This document shows, in pieces, positions 26,037 to 36,198 of a DNA stretch of 64,000 nucleotides. Made by a program: the position numbers and the translations under genes. The notes below the pieces were generated by a model, which was not told the DNA's origin, searched no databases, and saw nothing but the letters and a program-made list of their open reading frames with translations. How positions within the stretch are numbered: position 1 is the stretch's first letter; every line of letters begins with the position of its first letter. The DNA is from an uncultured Verrucomicrobiota bacterium (lineage in GTDB: Bacteria; Verrucomicrobiota; Verrucomicrobiia; Limisphaerales; UBA9464), in NCBI GenBank assembly GCA_903907995.1, contig CAIVQH010000011.1, forward strand, positions 1 to 64,000, written 5' to 3'.

Positions 26037-26711
26037 CTAGTTGCGCAACTCGTTAAGCGGAACCCAATCACCTGGACTGCGTTCGTATTGCCAGAAAAAC
26101 CAGCCGTTCACCGCCTGTTTGCGAACGGCGTATCCGGCTGCCGAGGGCGAATTGAAAACCTTCTTGTTCCATCGGATTTGCCAGTTGCGCTTCAATACCG
26201 CGCGGTAGGTCCGGTTCCGATGAATTGCTCGGATGACGATGGGCTTGGGTAGCTGGCCACTGTCGTCCTCGTCATCCTCGTCCAGCCCCAGCATTCGGGC
26301 GCGCTCTGAGGCGTGCTTGCACTTGATCTCCTGGTGCAGGTTTCGCCAGAGATTTTGCGCTCCATGAAATTTACCGAGCTGTTTGTTACCCGGAGGTCGA
26401 ACCATCCGGAGGACAAGGGCTTCCAACTCCATCAGATGCTTGTCACCTATGGTGAGATAGACCGAAAAAGTGTCCCAAGAATCGCTGTGGCGATTTTTGA
26501 GGTGAGCCTTGAGGCGATAACGCAGATCGGAAGCCAAACCCGCATAATACAGGCGGCCCTTGCGATAGAGCGCGTAGATTCCGTTCCGCTGGGAAATGAA
26601 TTTCCGCACCACGTCCTCATGTTCCTCCAGTGCGTCTCGCGCAATGGCTTCAAGGTACTGAGTGACTAGCTCCGGTTTTCGGTGTTTGGGCATGGGCTCA
26701 AAGCATTTCAT
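26037..26711 (-). CDS. GIY-YIG nuclease fused to a RAMA-like domain
   Basis: 224 residues. The GIY-YIG domain spans about residues 40-115: GIY at 44-46, YYAG at 55-58 in place of YIG, an Arg at 64/66, His70, a Glu in MELEALVL (about 97) and Asn109 in PPGNKQLG. The C-terminal 70 residues resemble the RAMA domain associated with restriction and adenine methylation (TYRAVLKRNW...VFNSPSAAG...VNGWFFWQY). An acidic linker (LDEDDEDD) joins them. The start overlaps the stop of the restriction-methylase remnant by 14 nt, so they were one operon. Base composition is less GC-rich than the flanks, suggesting transfer. Confidence 0.8.
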   Translation of the reverse strand: MKCFEPMPKHRKPELVTQYLEAIARDALEEHEDVVRKFISQRNGIYALYRKGRLYYAGLASDLRYRLKAHLKNRHSDSWDTFSVYLTIGDKHLMELEALVLRMVRPPGNKQLGKFHGAQNLWRNLHQEIKCKHASERARMLGLDEDDEDDSGQLPKPIVIRAIHRNRTYRAVLKRNWQIRWNKKVFNSPSAAGYAVRKQAVNGWFFWQYERSPGDWVPLNELRN

Positions 26712-27609
26712 CCCCGGCCTTGCCCCGCTGCGCCTTTTTGGCGGGTTTGGCGTCTTTGGCTTCGGCGGCGGCGCGCTCCAGGTTGAGGGCGAGCAGTTTT
26801 TCCAGGATGGCCTCGTCGCTCAGGTCGGCGGGCCAGCCGTAGGCGGCGGCAACGGCGGCATCCAGTTTTTTGTGGGCGAGGTCCAACCAGGTGGGACGCT
26901 CGTTATAGAGGTTCGTGAGGGTACGCTTTTTCAGCTTTGCGGCGAAGTCGGCGTTGCGGGGTTCCAGGCGGGGATAACGGACCGTGCCGACGCCGGTTTT
27001 GGCGTCCACGGTGGCGAGGTCAACGTAACGTGCCCATGGTCCGGAAACGCTGCCGGGAAATTCCAGCGTGCGGGTTTCGATCCATTCGGGCGGATTCAGC
27101 CAGCGCTCGCGCAATTCGTTCAATTCCTTCGCGGCGGCGGCAATGGCGGCTTCCTGCGCATGCGTCGGGCTAGGCTGTGGAAAAGTCTCGAAACACTTTG
27201 ACGGCCCATAACGTGGCGTATTGCCTCCAAGCGCCGTGCATTGCCGCAATGCCCACGTCTCGTGGACTCTGGATTGCACCAAGCCTTGAAAGTAATCGTC
27301 ATCACGACCGAACACGATGACTTGGTCAGTGGCTAGGGTTGGAGTTGGCATCCAAACAAAAACCCGATGCTTGGCAACGCGCGGCGTAGCAAGGTAACGA
27401 CGAAAAGGCGAAACCGCCGCCCTCATGGCCTTCTGTGGATCGCCTAAAAGCCACCAGTTCTTCCGGCGCATTGGACGGCGATTCTTTTCGCGAACGGGCA
27501 AAACATTTCGGCGAAGATGCTCAAAGGGTCTTTCATAGAGCGCAGCACTCTCGGTCAGCGCAATCCCACCTGTTCTGGAGCCGCGCGCTGATTGCGTGGG
27601 ATTTCCCAC
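26698..27609 (-). pseudogene. C-terminal remnant of an MmeI-like restriction-methylation enzyme
   Basis: The frame holds the last 280 or so residues of a type IIL/MmeI-like DNA methyltransferase. Similarity starts at ALYERPFEHLRRNVLPVR and continues through WWLLGDPQ, YLATPRVAKHRVFVW, FGRDDDYFQGLVQSRVHETW and GPSKCFETFPQP to the RWLNPPEW segment. The catalytic NPPF/Y motif and S-adenosylmethionine-binding part, which should lie several hundred residues upstream, are absent. Beyond about 27545 the open frame continues to 27609 without similarity. The gene is therefore 5'-truncated. It is followed by the GIY-YIG gene with a 14-nt overlap. Methylation activity is not expected. Confidence 0.75.
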
Positions 27610-28118
27610 ACAGCCAGCACATTGAGTTCACCCTGACCGGCGGCACGAGCATCCATGCCGACCGCTTCAGCGCCTACCGGCTGGGCGGTGCGCTGCCGAT
27701 GAACGCCGAATTCCCGCTCATGGTGCCCGGCTACTACTTTCAGGAGCTCAGCGCCGAGCGCTTTATCCTGCTCAACACCTATTACTCCGTTCCGTTCACC
27801 CGATCCAAGCGCTGGGACCTCGCCATCAACACCGGCCTCGCCAAGGTGGATTTCCTCCCCGGCCTCGAACTGCCCGACAGCTGGCATTGCGGCATCGGTG
27901 GCGGCATCGGCTACACCTCGTCCAACGGGGCCTGGCACTGGGTGCTGGGGTACGCCTACGGTGTCAATGCCGAGCGCGACGGCCACGACGGCGCGCACAG
28001 CGTCGGCCTCGTCATGGAGTACGATCTGGGATCCGGCGGCGCCGGACCGCTGCGCAACGCCGTGCACCACCTGAACCCGAACACCTGGCGTGGCTTCGAC
28101 CGGCTGTTTGGCCGGTGA
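27573..28118 (+). pseudogene. 5'-truncated beta-barrel-like outer-membrane protein fragment
   Basis: From about codon FWSRAL the translation shows alternating aromatic/hydrophobic strands typical of an outer-membrane barrel (IEFTLTGGTS, YRLGGALPM, MVPGYYFQEL, FILLNTYYSVPF, WDLAINTGL, GIGGGIGYTS and WHWVLGYAYG). No start codon or signal peptide precedes it; the open frame upstream of 27573 is antisense to the methylase remnant. I read it as the last 180 residues of a surface protein cut by the same event that truncated the neighbouring gene. The exact family is uncertain, and the last 28 residues after the presumed barrel are an unexplained extension. Confidence 0.55.
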
Positions 28119-28281
28119 CCGGCGGCGGGCTGATCCTGGGGCCCGGGAGACAGCGCCCTTCCTGCTCTAGAGGCACACGCGATCCGCCTCGCCCGCTTTT
28201 CGTGCTGGAAAATCAGCCCGCGACCGTCGGATTTGAAGCCCCTCCTCAGGACCGCTTCGTAGGCGCGGAGCGACAAGCTCG

Positions 28282-29751
28282 CTAGGCCAGCAGGCTCTTC
28301 ACGACCTCGCCGTGGACATCCGTCAGCCGGTAGTCGCGGCCCTGGAAGCGGAAGGTCAGCCGCTCGTGGTCGAAGCCGAGCAGGTGCAGCATCGTGGCGT
28401 GCAGGTCATGCACGTGGACCCGGTCCTTCACGACGTTGAAGCCGAAGTCATCCGTCTCGCCGAGGGTGAAGCCGCGCTTCATGCCCCCGCCGGCAAACCA
28501 CATCGTGAACGCCTGCGGATGGTGGTCGCGACCGAGTGAGCGGCCCAACTCAGCGCTGGCCTCCACTTGCGGCGTACGGCCGAATTCGCCGCCCCACACG
28601 ACCAGTGTGTCCTCCAGCAGCCCGCGCTGCTTCAGGTCCTTCACGAGCGCCGCGCAGGCCTTGTCGGTCACGCCGGCCTGGGCCTTGATGCCGCCCTTCA
28701 CGTCGCTGTGGTGATCCCAGGCCTCGTGGAAGAGCTGCACGAACCGCACACCGCGCTCGACGAGCCGGCGGGCGAGCAGGCAGTTGTTGGCGAAGGAGGC
28801 CTTGCCCGGTTCCGCCCCGTACATCTCCAGCGTCTCCTTGGACTCCTTGGAAATGTCCATGAGCTCCGGCGCGCTGGTCTGCATGCGGTAGGCCATCTCG
28901 AACGAGTTGATGCGCGTCGCGATCTCGGGGTCGCCGACGATGCCGAGGCGCTGCTCGTTCAGCTCCTTCACCGCGTCGAGGGTTTTGCGCTGGAGCGACG
29001 GGCTCATGCCGGCGGGGTTCGAGAGATAGAGCACGGGGTCCGCGCCTTTGCGGAAGAGCACGCCCTGATACATGGTCGGCAGGAAGCCGCCGCCATAGTT
29101 GCCCGCGCCACCGCTGAGGCCGCCGGCGGAGTTCATCACCACAAAGCCCGGCAGGTCCTGCGACTGGCTGCCCAGGCCGTAGGTGACCCATGCGCCCATG
29201 CTGGGCCGGCCAAACTGCTGCGAACCGGTGTTCATGAAGATCTGCCCCGGCGCGTGGTTGAAGGCGTCGGTTGTCATTGAGCGCACGATGGTGATGTCAT
29301 CCGCGACCTCGCTGAGGGCGGGCAGCGCCTCGGAAATCCAGGCGCCGGACTTGCCGTGCTGCGCGAACTTGAACTCCGGCGCGTAGATGGCGGAGTCGGG
29401 CTTGATGAAGGCGTAGGTCTGCCCCTTCAGCACGTCCTTGGGCACGGGCTGGCCGTTGTACTTCGCGAGCGTGGGCTTGTGGTCGAACAGCTCCAGTTGG
29501 CTCGGCGCGCCGGCCATAAAGAGGTAGATCACCGACTTCGCCTTGCCGGGGAAGTGGCCCTGCTTCGGGGCGAGCGGGTTCGGCGGGCTCACCGGCCGGG
29601 GCGCTGGAGCCTTTTCCGAAGCGGCGGATGCCGACTCACCAAGCAACGAGGCGAGCGCAATGCTGCCCAGCCCGAGCCCGCAGTCGCGGAAGAACCAGCG
29701 GCGCGAAAGGAAGCGTTTGCGTTCGAAGTCGAGTTCGTTCGGGAGGTTCAT
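28282..29751 (-). CDS. DUF1501 domain protein with twin-arginine signal
   Basis: 489 residues. The N-terminus has a twin-arginine motif ([11 protein letters not shown], Arg17/Arg18) and hydrophobic segment, so it is exported folded. The body has the DUF1501 layout: [15 protein letters not shown] near the start, then [16 protein letters not shown], and a C-terminal sulfatase/phosphatase-like part with [11 protein letters not shown] and the [17 protein letters not shown] segment. Members are abundant in Planctomycetes and Verrucomicrobia and belong to the alkaline-phosphatase-like superfamily; the biochemical role is not established. The partner cytochrome protein ends only 4 nt upstream of the start, a known and very common pairing. 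Confidence 0.92.
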   Translation of the reverse strand: MNLPNELDFERKRFLSRRWFFRDCGLGLGSIALASLLGESASAASEKAPAPRPVSPPNPLAPKQGHFPGKAKSVIYLFMAGAPSQLELFDHKPTLAKYNGQPVPKDVLKGQTYAFIKPDSAIYAPEFKFAQHGKSGAWISEALPALSEVADDITIVRSMTTDAFNHAPGQIFMNTGSQQFGRPSMGAWVTYGLGSQSQDLPGFVVMNSAGGLSGGAGNYGGGFLPTMYQGVLFRKGADPVLYLSNPAGMSPSLQRKTLDAVKELNEQRLGIVGDPEIATRINSFEMAYRMQTSAPELMDISKESKETLEMYGAEPGKASFANNCLLARRLVERGVRFVQLFHEAWDHHSDVKGGIKAQAGVTDKACAALVKDLKQRGLLEDTLVVWGGEFGRTPQVEASAELGRSLGRDHHPQAFTMWFAGGGMKRGFTLGETDDFGFNVVKDRVHVHDLHATMLHLLGFDHERLTFRFQGRDYRLTDVHGEVVKSLLA

Positions 29752-29755
29752 GGCG

Positions 29756-32700
29756 TCATTCCTTCGTGATGGTCTCGTCGAGGTTGAGGATCGCGCGGGT
29801 CACCGTGCTCCAGGCCGCGAGATCGGCGACGCTGGTGTTGGGCGGGAGCGGTGCGGGGTTCTTCGGGTCGGCAAAGGCGAACTGCGCCGCGTCCTTGGGC
29901 TTCGCGGCATACTCCTCGCGTGCGGTCGTGAGCAGCTTCAGCAGCACGGCGGTCTCCTGCGGGCTGGGCGCGCGGCTGACGCACTGGCGGAAGGCCCAGG
30001 TGGCGCGAACGGGGTCCGAGGGCGCGGCGTTCAGGGTGCGCCACGCGAGCCAGCGGGCGGCCTGGTTGAAGGTGGGCTCGTTCAGCGTGGTGAGCGCCTG
30101 GAGCGGGGTGTTTGAGCGGGTGCGGCGGACGCAGCTCTGCTCGGCGGCCGGCGTATCAAACATCAGCAGCGCCGGATACGGCACGCTGCGCTTCCAGAAG
30201 GTGTACATCGCGCGGCGGTAGCGGTCCTCGCCCTCGCTCACGTTCCAGGGCATCTGGTTGTAGGCGAGCGCCATCACGCCATCCGGCAGCGGCGGGTAAA
30301 CGCTGGGGCCGCCGATCTTCGGCGAGAGCAGACCACTGGCCTTGAGCGCGATGTCCTGCACCGCCTCGGCATCGACGCGCACGCGCGGGCCACGCGCCAG
30401 CAGGCGGTTGTAGGGATCCTTCTCCAGCAGCTCCGGCGTGACGCGGGAGGCCTGGCGGTAGGTCGCGGAAGTGACGATGAGCCGGTGCAGCTCCTTGCTG
30501 CTCCAGCCGCGCCGCATGAACTCCGAGGCCAGCCAGTCCAGCAGCTCGGGATGCGACGGCTTGTCCGCTCGCGTGCCGAAATCCTCCGGGGTAGGCACGA
30601 GGCCGGTGCCAAAATACTGCTGCCACACGCGGTTCACGTACACCCGCGCGGTGAGGGGGTTGTTGGTGCTGGTGAGCCACTGGGCGAGGCCGAGACGGTT
30701 GTGCGGTGATTCCGGGGACATCGGCGGCAGCACCGCGGGAACGTCGGCGCTGACCGGCGTGGTCGGCTTCTGCCAGTCGCCCCGCTTGAAGATGCGCGTG
30801 TCGCGCCGGCTGTCGCGGGACTGAAGCGCGAGCGAGGTGTTCTCGGCCGCCGGCCAGTCCTTCCACGCGTCATCCCACTGTTTCGCGGATTCGGCGAGCG
30901 ACGGCTCCTGGAACAGGAACACCCGGAAGAGCTCGCGGCGCTGCTCAGGCGTGCGCTGCGCGGCGGTGATGGCCAGCAGGGCGTGTTGTTTCTCGCTGAG
31001 CGGGTCCACCCGCAACGGAGCGGCGTCGGTCGTGTAGCTCAGGCGGAAACGGCCGGGAATGAAGCTGGAAACACGGTCGCTCGAATTGTTCAGGCCGCCG
31101 CCCGGCTTGGAGTTGATCGTGAGCAGCAGACGCGAGCCGCCTTCGAAGCCGAAGGGCTGCGCCGCCTCGAACACCGCGCGACGTTCCTGATTGCGCCGGC
31201 CCTTGGTGAAGGCCGAGCCCCAGCCCCCGTTGGTGCTCACGCCGTCGATCATCGCGCTGGCCGGCAGGCCCGGCGCCTCGATGTCGGCGAGGGCGCGGGA
31301 GAATTTTACGAGGTTGGTCGTGGCGACAAAATTGGTCGCACCCGCATTGGGCGCGGCCAGTTCCCGGAGCGGGGTCGCCTCGACCGTGAACTCGGTCACG
31401 AGGAAGTCGCCGTTGCCATCCAGGCCGGGACCGTTGAAGGGCAGGTTGCCGTGGTTGAGCGCCTCCAGCCGGAAGCCGGTGAGATTCGTCTGCGGCAGGT
31501 CCACCCATACGCGGATGACACCGCTGTTGTAAACGTCACCGCCGCCGAGAAAGGAGAAATCCTCCTGCTTCTCGAACTTCATGGGCGAAGAATGCCATTC
31601 CCGGGCGTCGATGGGCTGCCAATGCGTGGCGGCCGGACCGTCGGCTTGCGATTGGGCTTCCAGCCAGCCGTTGAACTTCGCGGCCACGGCCGGGTCCGCC
31701 TGCAGGCGGTCCTCGATGGCCCGGGCGGCGGCCACGATGGCGTCGCGCTTCGCCTGTGTTTCCTTGGCGGGCACGTCGAGCTTCGGTTCCACGTCCTGGT
31801 TCAGAAAGTCGTAGAACTGGTAATAGTCCTTCTGCGAGATGGGGTCGTACTTGTGGTTGTGGCACTGCGCGCACGCGATCGTGAGGCCGAGCCAGGTGCG
31901 GCCCACGGCGTCTACGCGGTCGATGATGGTCTCCACGCGGAACTTCTCCGGCTCGATGCCACCCTCCATGTTGACCATGGAATTGCGGAGGAACCCTGTG
32001 GCAGTGCGAAGCTCGACGTTCCGGGCCTCCTGTTTCTGGTCCGTGTCATCCGCCAGCAGGTCGCCCGCGAGCTGTTCGCGGGTGAAGCGGTCAAAGGGCA
32101 TGTCCTCGTTGAAAGCCTGGATGACCCAGTCGCGCCACGGCCAGATGCTGCGGGTGCGGTCCTTCTCAAAGCCGTTCGAGTCGGCGTAGCGGGCGGCATC
32201 CAGCCAGTGCCGGCCCCATTTCTCGCCATAGTGCGGTGATTTCAGCAGCCGTTCGACGACCTTGGTATAGGCGTCCGGTGATTTGTCGGCGACAAAGGCG
32301 TCCACTTCTTCCGGGCTCGGCGGCAGCCCGATCAGGTCGAGCGAGACGCGGCGGAGGAGCGTTGTGCGGTCCGTCTCGGGCGAGGGCGTGAGCTTTTCGT
32401 GCTCCAGCTTGGCGAAGACAAAGTTGTCGATCGGATCGCGGACCGACTTGCTCAGCTTCGAGCCGACCTTCGGCGGCTGCGGGTGGGTGATCCGCTGAAA
32501 TGCCCAATGATCGTGACCATCACCCTTTTTGGCGGCCAGTTCTGGCCAGACGGCGCCCTGATCAATCCACGTCCGGAGCGAGGCGATCTGGTCCGCCGAC
32601 AGCGCGTCGCCTTTCTTCGGCATGCGGGGCAGCTCGGGATGCGTGCCGGTGACGGCCTGGATCAGCAGTGATTCCGCCGACTTGCCGGCGACCAGCGCCG

Positions 32701-32929
32701 GGCCGTGTTCGCCGCCCTTCAGGGCGTCCGCGCGCGAATCCAGGCGCAGGCCGTTTTCGCTGCGGGAGGGGCCATGACACTTCACGCAGTTCGCCTCGAA
32801 GAGCGGCTGGATGTCCTTCCCAAATTCCACCGTCGCGGCGCGCGCCAGCGGCGACCCGAGCGCGGCGATGGCCAGGCTCAGGCGGAGCAGTTGCGGAAGG
32901 GACGGGACGTTCATGCGTTGAGTTTCCAT
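29756..32929 (-). CDS. Planctomycete-type cytochrome c / DUF1549 / DUF1553 protein
   Basis: 1057 residues. A signal peptide (about 6-31) is followed by a single-haem cytochrome domain with CxxCH at 48-52 (NCVKCH). DUF1549 follows ([16 protein letters not shown], then [17 protein letters not shown] and [17 protein letters not shown]), a carbohydrate-binding-like insert occupies the middle, and DUF1553 ends the protein ([20 protein letters not shown], then [16 protein letters not shown]). Such proteins partner with DUF1501 proteins and are associated in this superphylum with polysaccharide use. Transcribed ahead of DUF1501 with a 4-nt gap. The ATG at 32929 and one five codons later (32914) are both possible starts. 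Confidence 0.92.
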   Translation of the reverse strand: METQRMNVPSLPQLLRLSLAIAALGSPLARAATVEFGKDIQPLFEANCVKCHGPSRSENGLRLDSRADALKGGEHGPALVAGKSAESLLIQAVTGTHPELPRMPKKGDALSADQIASLRTWIDQGAVWPELAAKKGDGHDHWAFQRITHPQPPKVGSKLSKSVRDPIDNFVFAKLEHEKLTPSPETDRTTLLRRVSLDLIGLPPSPEEVDAFVADKSPDAYTKVVERLLKSPHYGEKWGRHWLDAARYADSNGFEKDRTRSIWPWRDWVIQAFNEDMPFDRFTREQLAGDLLADDTDQKQEARNVELRTATGFLRNSMVNMEGGIEPEKFRVETIIDRVDAVGRTWLGLTIACAQCHNHKYDPISQKDYYQFYDFLNQDVEPKLDVPAKETQAKRDAIVAAARAIEDRLQADPAVAAKFNGWLEAQSQADGPAATHWQPIDAREWHSSPMKFEKQEDFSFLGGGDVYNSGVIRVWVDLPQTNLTGFRLEALNHGNLPFNGPGLDGNGDFLVTEFTVEATPLRELAAPNAGATNFVATTNLVKFSRALADIEAPGLPASAMIDGVSTNGGWGSAFTKGRRNQERRAVFEAAQPFGFEGGSRLLLTINSKPGGGLNNSSDRVSSFIPGRFRLSYTTDAAPLRVDPLSEKQHALLAITAAQRTPEQRRELFRVFLFQEPSLAESAKQWDDAWKDWPAAENTSLALQSRDSRRDTRIFKRGDWQKPTTPVSADVPAVLPPMSPESPHNRLGLAQWLTSTNNPLTARVYVNRVWQQYFGTGLVPTPEDFGTRADKPSHPELLDWLASEFMRRGWSSKELHRLIVTSATYRQASRVTPELLEKDPYNRLLARGPRVRVDAEAVQDIALKASGLLSPKIGGPSVYPPLPDGVMALAYNQMPWNVSEGEDRYRRAMYTFWKRSVPYPALLMFDTPAAEQSCVRRTRSNTPLQALTTLNEPTFNQAARWLAWRTLNAAPSDPVRATWAFRQCVSRAPSPQETAVLLKLLTTAREEYAAKPKDAAQFAFADPKNPAPLPPNTSVADLAAWSTVTRAILNLDETITKE

Positions 32930-33118
32930 GGACTCCGGGGTGACTGTCAGCCTTCAAATACTTAACAGATTTGAGGCCGGTGCGCGCAAATTTCGGGAGC
33001 TTTTCCGCTGACGCCCACAGGCGGCGGGGGCCCTTGGGCGGAGAAGCGGCTTGTTTTCGGACGGCGGGCTGTCCGATAAGTCAAGGCGCACCGCTGCGGC
33101 TGTCCGCATCCCATTCTG

Positions 33119-34669
33119 ATGAACCGCCCGACCAACGCAACCCGCGCCTCACTCTGGTGGGTGCTGCCCGTGGTGCTGGTGGGCGTGTGTCTGTGGTGCT
33201 TGCTCCCGCGCGAAGTCGCCTATCAGAACGACGCCAACTTCTATGTGGGCGGTGCGTCCGCCCTGGCGCAGGGGCTCGGCTACCGGGTTGAGCCCTATCT
33301 CGACCTGCCGCCGATGTCGCAGTATCCGCCGCTGCATTCGGCCTATCTCGCTCTGTTCTGGCGGGTGGGGGAAGGGCTGCCCGGCTCTTCGCCATGGTTG
33401 GAGCTGGCCATGGCGGTGGTAGCGCTGGCGGCGCTGGCGTTGCTGGCGGCCATCCTGCGGCGCGAGGGCGTTCCCGTCTGGTTTGGCGGGCTGTGCGTGC
33501 TGCTGGTGGGCACCTCGGTGGCGTGGTTGGATCTGACCGCGCTGTTGTTTTCCGACGTGTCCTTCGCGCTGCTGGCCTACGCGCTGGTCTGGTTCGCGGG
33601 AAGCGAGCCGGAGAAATCCCAGGGCCGCCCGCGCTGGTGGCTGGGTGTCGGAGTGCTGCTGGGGCTGCTGCTGCTGACCCGCAGCGCGGGCATCGCCCCG
33701 GTGCTGGGGCTGGCAGCCATTTGGCTTTACCAACGTGAATCCCGCCGGCTGGCGACGGCCGTGGCGCTGTTGGCCCCGCTGGGGCTGGCATTTCTGGTGA
33801 AACGGTGGGCTTCCGGGAGCGAAGGGACGTACGGCAGCTACTTCAGCGCGCGGATCATCGAACTGGGCGGCTGGGGCGGCTACGCGAAGGATCAGCTCGG
33901 CACCGCGTGGAGCTACCTCGATGGCCGTTGCTGGGTGGAGGCGCTGTTCAGCGTCCCTGCCCGGCTGCGCCATTATCCGGGCAGTCTGGGCCCGGTGCCG
34001 GGCAGCATGTTGCTGGTGGTGTCGGCCTCCCTGGGGCTCCTGCTCATGGCACTGATGATCTGGGGCGCGTGGTCGCAACGGAACCGCCCACTGACGCGCG
34101 CCGCGCTGTGGGTGCTGCTGCTCTATTTCGGAATCCTCTTTGTCTGGCCGTTCCCGATCGGCACCCGCGGGGTGCTGGCGGTCCTGCCCCTGACGCTGGT
34201 GTGGCTGTGGCAGGGGGTCAGCGACCTGACCTGTCTGGCGGGGCTGAACCGGAAGAGGCCGCTCCTCGCCGCCGTGGCGGCTTTCATGGCGCTGAATGTC
34301 ATCGGGAACGTGGAAGTGTCGCGCCGGGAGAGCGGGCAGTTTGCCAGCGATACCGGACGCGAGCTGGCCGGCTTGCGCGATCTGGCGGACTGGTTGAAGC
34401 AGCGTCCGGGCCCGGAAAGCCTCGTCTGCGCCATGCGGGATGTGCCGGTAAACCACCTGCGGGAGTTTCTGGGCCGTCGCCTGCTGGCGAATCCCACGCC
34501 GCAGATCTTGCGAGGCTCGTTTTATGATGTGCCCCCGACCTTGCAAGGCAACCGCACGGCGGATTATGTCGTGGTGCGGAAGGGCGGACCACTGACCTAC
34601 GGCACCAATGTGTTCCGGGTCGAGCAGGAGTTCGGGCCGTTCCAGCTTTGCCGGATTGGGCCGCCCTGA
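33119..34669 (+). CDS. Multi-span membrane glycosyltransferase (GT39/ArnT-like)
   Basis: 516 residues with about eleven hydrophobic spans. After the first span comes an extracytoplasmic loop with an acidic/Asn motif (YQNDANFYVGGASAL) and a Gly-Tyr-Pro-Leu region (LPPMSQYPPLHSAYLALFWR), as in dolichyl/undecaprenyl-phosphate-sugar-dependent mannosyl- or arabinosyltransferases. The C-terminal 110 residues are soluble. These enzymes move sugars from a lipid carrier to glycans or proteins. The GT2 gene 24 nt downstream resembles the synthases that make such lipid-linked donors, so the pair may form one pathway. Divergent from the cytochrome/DUF1553 gene, with a 189-bp gap in which I see no gene. 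Confidence 0.8.
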   Translation: MNRPTNATRASLWWVLPVVLVGVCLWCLLPREVAYQNDANFYVGGASALAQGLGYRVEPYLDLPPMSQYPPLHSAYLALFWRVGEGLPGSSPWLELAMAVVALAALALLAAILRREGVPVWFGGLCVLLVGTSVAWLDLTALLFSDVSFALLAYALVWFAGSEPEKSQGRPRWWLGVGVLLGLLLLTRSAGIAPVLGLAAIWLYQRESRRLATAVALLAPLGLAFLVKRWASGSEGTYGSYFSARIIELGGWGGYAKDQLGTAWSYLDGRCWVEALFSVPARLRHYPGSLGPVPGSMLLVVSASLGLLLMALMIWGAWSQRNRPLTRAALWVLLLYFGILFVWPFPIGTRGVLAVLPLTLVWLWQGVSDLTCLAGLNRKRPLLAAVAAFMALNVIGNVEVSRRESGQFASDTGRELAGLRDLADWLKQRPGPESLVCAMRDVPVNHLREFLGRRLLANPTPQILRGSFYDVPPTLQGNRTADYVVVRKGGPLTYGTNVFRVEQEFGPFQLCRIGPP

Positions 34670-34693
34670 TTTTCGGACCGGCCTCCTTTCCTC

Positions 34694-35416
34694 ATGCAAC
34701 CCTTTGTCCATTCCAACGCTGAAATCGAGCCCTGCCTCTCGGTGGTGATGCCGGTTTACAATGAGGAGCGCACCGTGGGCCGCATCATCGAGGCGGTGCT
34801 GGCCCAGCGCCCGGTGCAGGAACTGGTCATTGTCGAGGATTGTTCGCGGGACGACACGTGGGCGGCCCTTCAGGAATGGCCGCGCCGCGATCCGCGCGTG
34901 CGGCTCTTCCGGCACGAACACAACCGGGGCAAGGGAGCCGCGCTGCGCACCGGGCTCGCGCAGGCCAACGCGCCCTACGTGATCGTACAGGATGCCGACC
35001 TCGAGTACGACCCGGCGGAATACCACCTCCTGCTCGCGCCGATCCTGGCCGGCCGGGCCGACGTGGTGTTTGGCTCGCGTTTCATGGGCGGGCCACGGCG
35101 CGTGCTCTACTACTGGCACTCGGTGGGCAACAAGGTGCTGACCACGCTCTCCAACATGACGACGAACCTCTGGCTCACCGACATGGAAACCTGCTACAAG
35201 CTGTTTCGTCGCGAGGTCATCCGGCAGATCACAATCGAGGAAGACCGTTTCGGCTTTGAGCCCGAGGTCGTCGCCAAGGTCGCCCGGCTCGGTGTGCGAG
35301 TTTATGAGGTGCCCATCTCTTACAACGGCCGCACCTATGCCGATGGCAAAAAGATCAGCTGGAAGGACGGCGTCAGCGCCCTGCGCTGCATCATCCATTA
35401 CGGGCTGCTGCGCTGA
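34694..35416 (+). CDS. GT2 family polyprenyl-phosphate glycosyltransferase
   Basis: 240 residues of GT-A fold. The sequence opens with LSVVMPVYNEERTVGRIIEA, has the nucleotide-binding Asp (IVEDCSRDDTW) and a QDADLEYDP motif, whose Asp-x-Asp binds the metal and sugar nucleotide, then NKVLTTLSN. No C-terminal membrane spans are seen, so it is like the soluble DPM1-type synthases. It probably transfers a sugar from a nucleotide donor to polyprenyl phosphate at the inner membrane for use by the neighbouring membrane glycosyltransferase; sugar identity unknown. Its stop is 5 nt before the methyltransferase gene. Confidence 0.88.
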   Translation: MQPFVHSNAEIEPCLSVVMPVYNEERTVGRIIEAVLAQRPVQELVIVEDCSRDDTWAALQEWPRRDPRVRLFRHEHNRGKGAALRTGLAQANAPYVIVQDADLEYDPAEYHLLLAPILAGRADVVFGSRFMGGPRRVLYYWHSVGNKVLTTLSNMTTNLWLTDMETCYKLFRREVIRQITIEEDRFGFEPEVVAKVARLGVRVYEVPISYNGRTYADGKKISWKDGVSALRCIIHYGLLR

Positions 35417-35421
35417 AGCTC

Positions 35422-36132
35422 ATGAGCGCCGTTCCATCGCCCGCCAACGCTGATTTCGAGTTCACCGCCCTGGGCGAGGCGCGGAACTACCGCGCCGCAT
35501 TGGTGCGCGAGTTTACGCCGCTGCTGCGCGGCCGGGTGCTGGAGGTCGGGGCCGGCATCGGCCAGATGACGGCGGAGTTTGCCCGCGTGCCGGGCGTCGC
35601 CGAAATCGTCGCGGTCGAGCCCGAAACCCGGTTTCACGAGGCCTTCTCCGTGGCCAATCCCGGCCGTCGCCTGATCCGGGGCACCCTGGCCCAGCTCCCC
35701 GCCGGGGAAACATGGGATGCCTTGGTGGCCATCAATGTCCTGGAACACATCGAGCACGACGAGGCCGAGCTGGCTGCCTGGGCGGCGCGACTGCGGCCCC
35801 GCCAGGGCCGGCTCGGGCTTTTCGTGCCGGCGCGGCCTGAGCTATACGCGCCAATCGACCGGGATTTCGGCCACTACCGGCGGTACACGCGGGCGACACT
35901 GCGGGCGCGGCTGGAGGCGGCCGGTTTCACTATCGAGCGGCTGAGCTACTTCAACTGCGTCGGGTACTTTGGCTGGTGGTACATCTTCCGGCTGCTGGGT
36001 CGCCGTCATTTCGATGCCGCGACGGTGCGAAGGTTTGACCGGCTGATTTTCCCGACCGTCCACTGGCTCGAATCACACGTGTGCCGTCCGCCCTTCGGCC
36101 AGAGCCTGCTGGCGGTCGCGCAGGCCCGGTGA
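35422..36132 (+). CDS. Class I SAM-dependent methyltransferase
   Basis: 236 residues. The glycine-rich SAM-binding motif VLEVGAGIGQMT is at about 36-47, the acidic residue after strand two is in VAVEPE, and an INVLEHIEHDE segment marks strand four. The C-terminal half contains HYRRYTRATL and a hydrophobic stretch (YFNCVGYFGWWYIF), typical of methyltransferases tied to lipid-linked sugars. It follows the GT2 gene by 5 nt and is probably co-transcribed; it may methylate a glycan or lipid carrier. Substrate is not readable. Confidence 0.85.
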   Translation: MSAVPSPANADFEFTALGEARNYRAALVREFTPLLRGRVLEVGAGIGQMTAEFARVPGVAEIVAVEPETRFHEAFSVANPGRRLIRGTLAQLPAGETWDALVAINVLEHIEHDEAELAAWAARLRPRQGRLGLFVPARPELYAPIDRDFGHYRRYTRATLRARLEAAGFTIERLSYFNCVGYFGWWYIFRLLGRRHFDAATVRRFDRLIFPTVHWLESHVCRPPFGQSLLAVAQAR

Positions 36133-36198
36133 GGGCGGATTCAGACCCGCTTGCGGCGGACTTGCCAAAAACCGGCCCAAAAGGATCATGTCGCCCTC

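Noticed and set aside
15841-28250. Similar words CGTCGGATGTAAGC (near 15846) and CGTCGGATTTGAAGC (near 28230) in two intergenic regions
   Set aside because: They agree over only about 12 bases with a gap, so a shared repeat cannot be shown here, although both occur in non-coding gaps.
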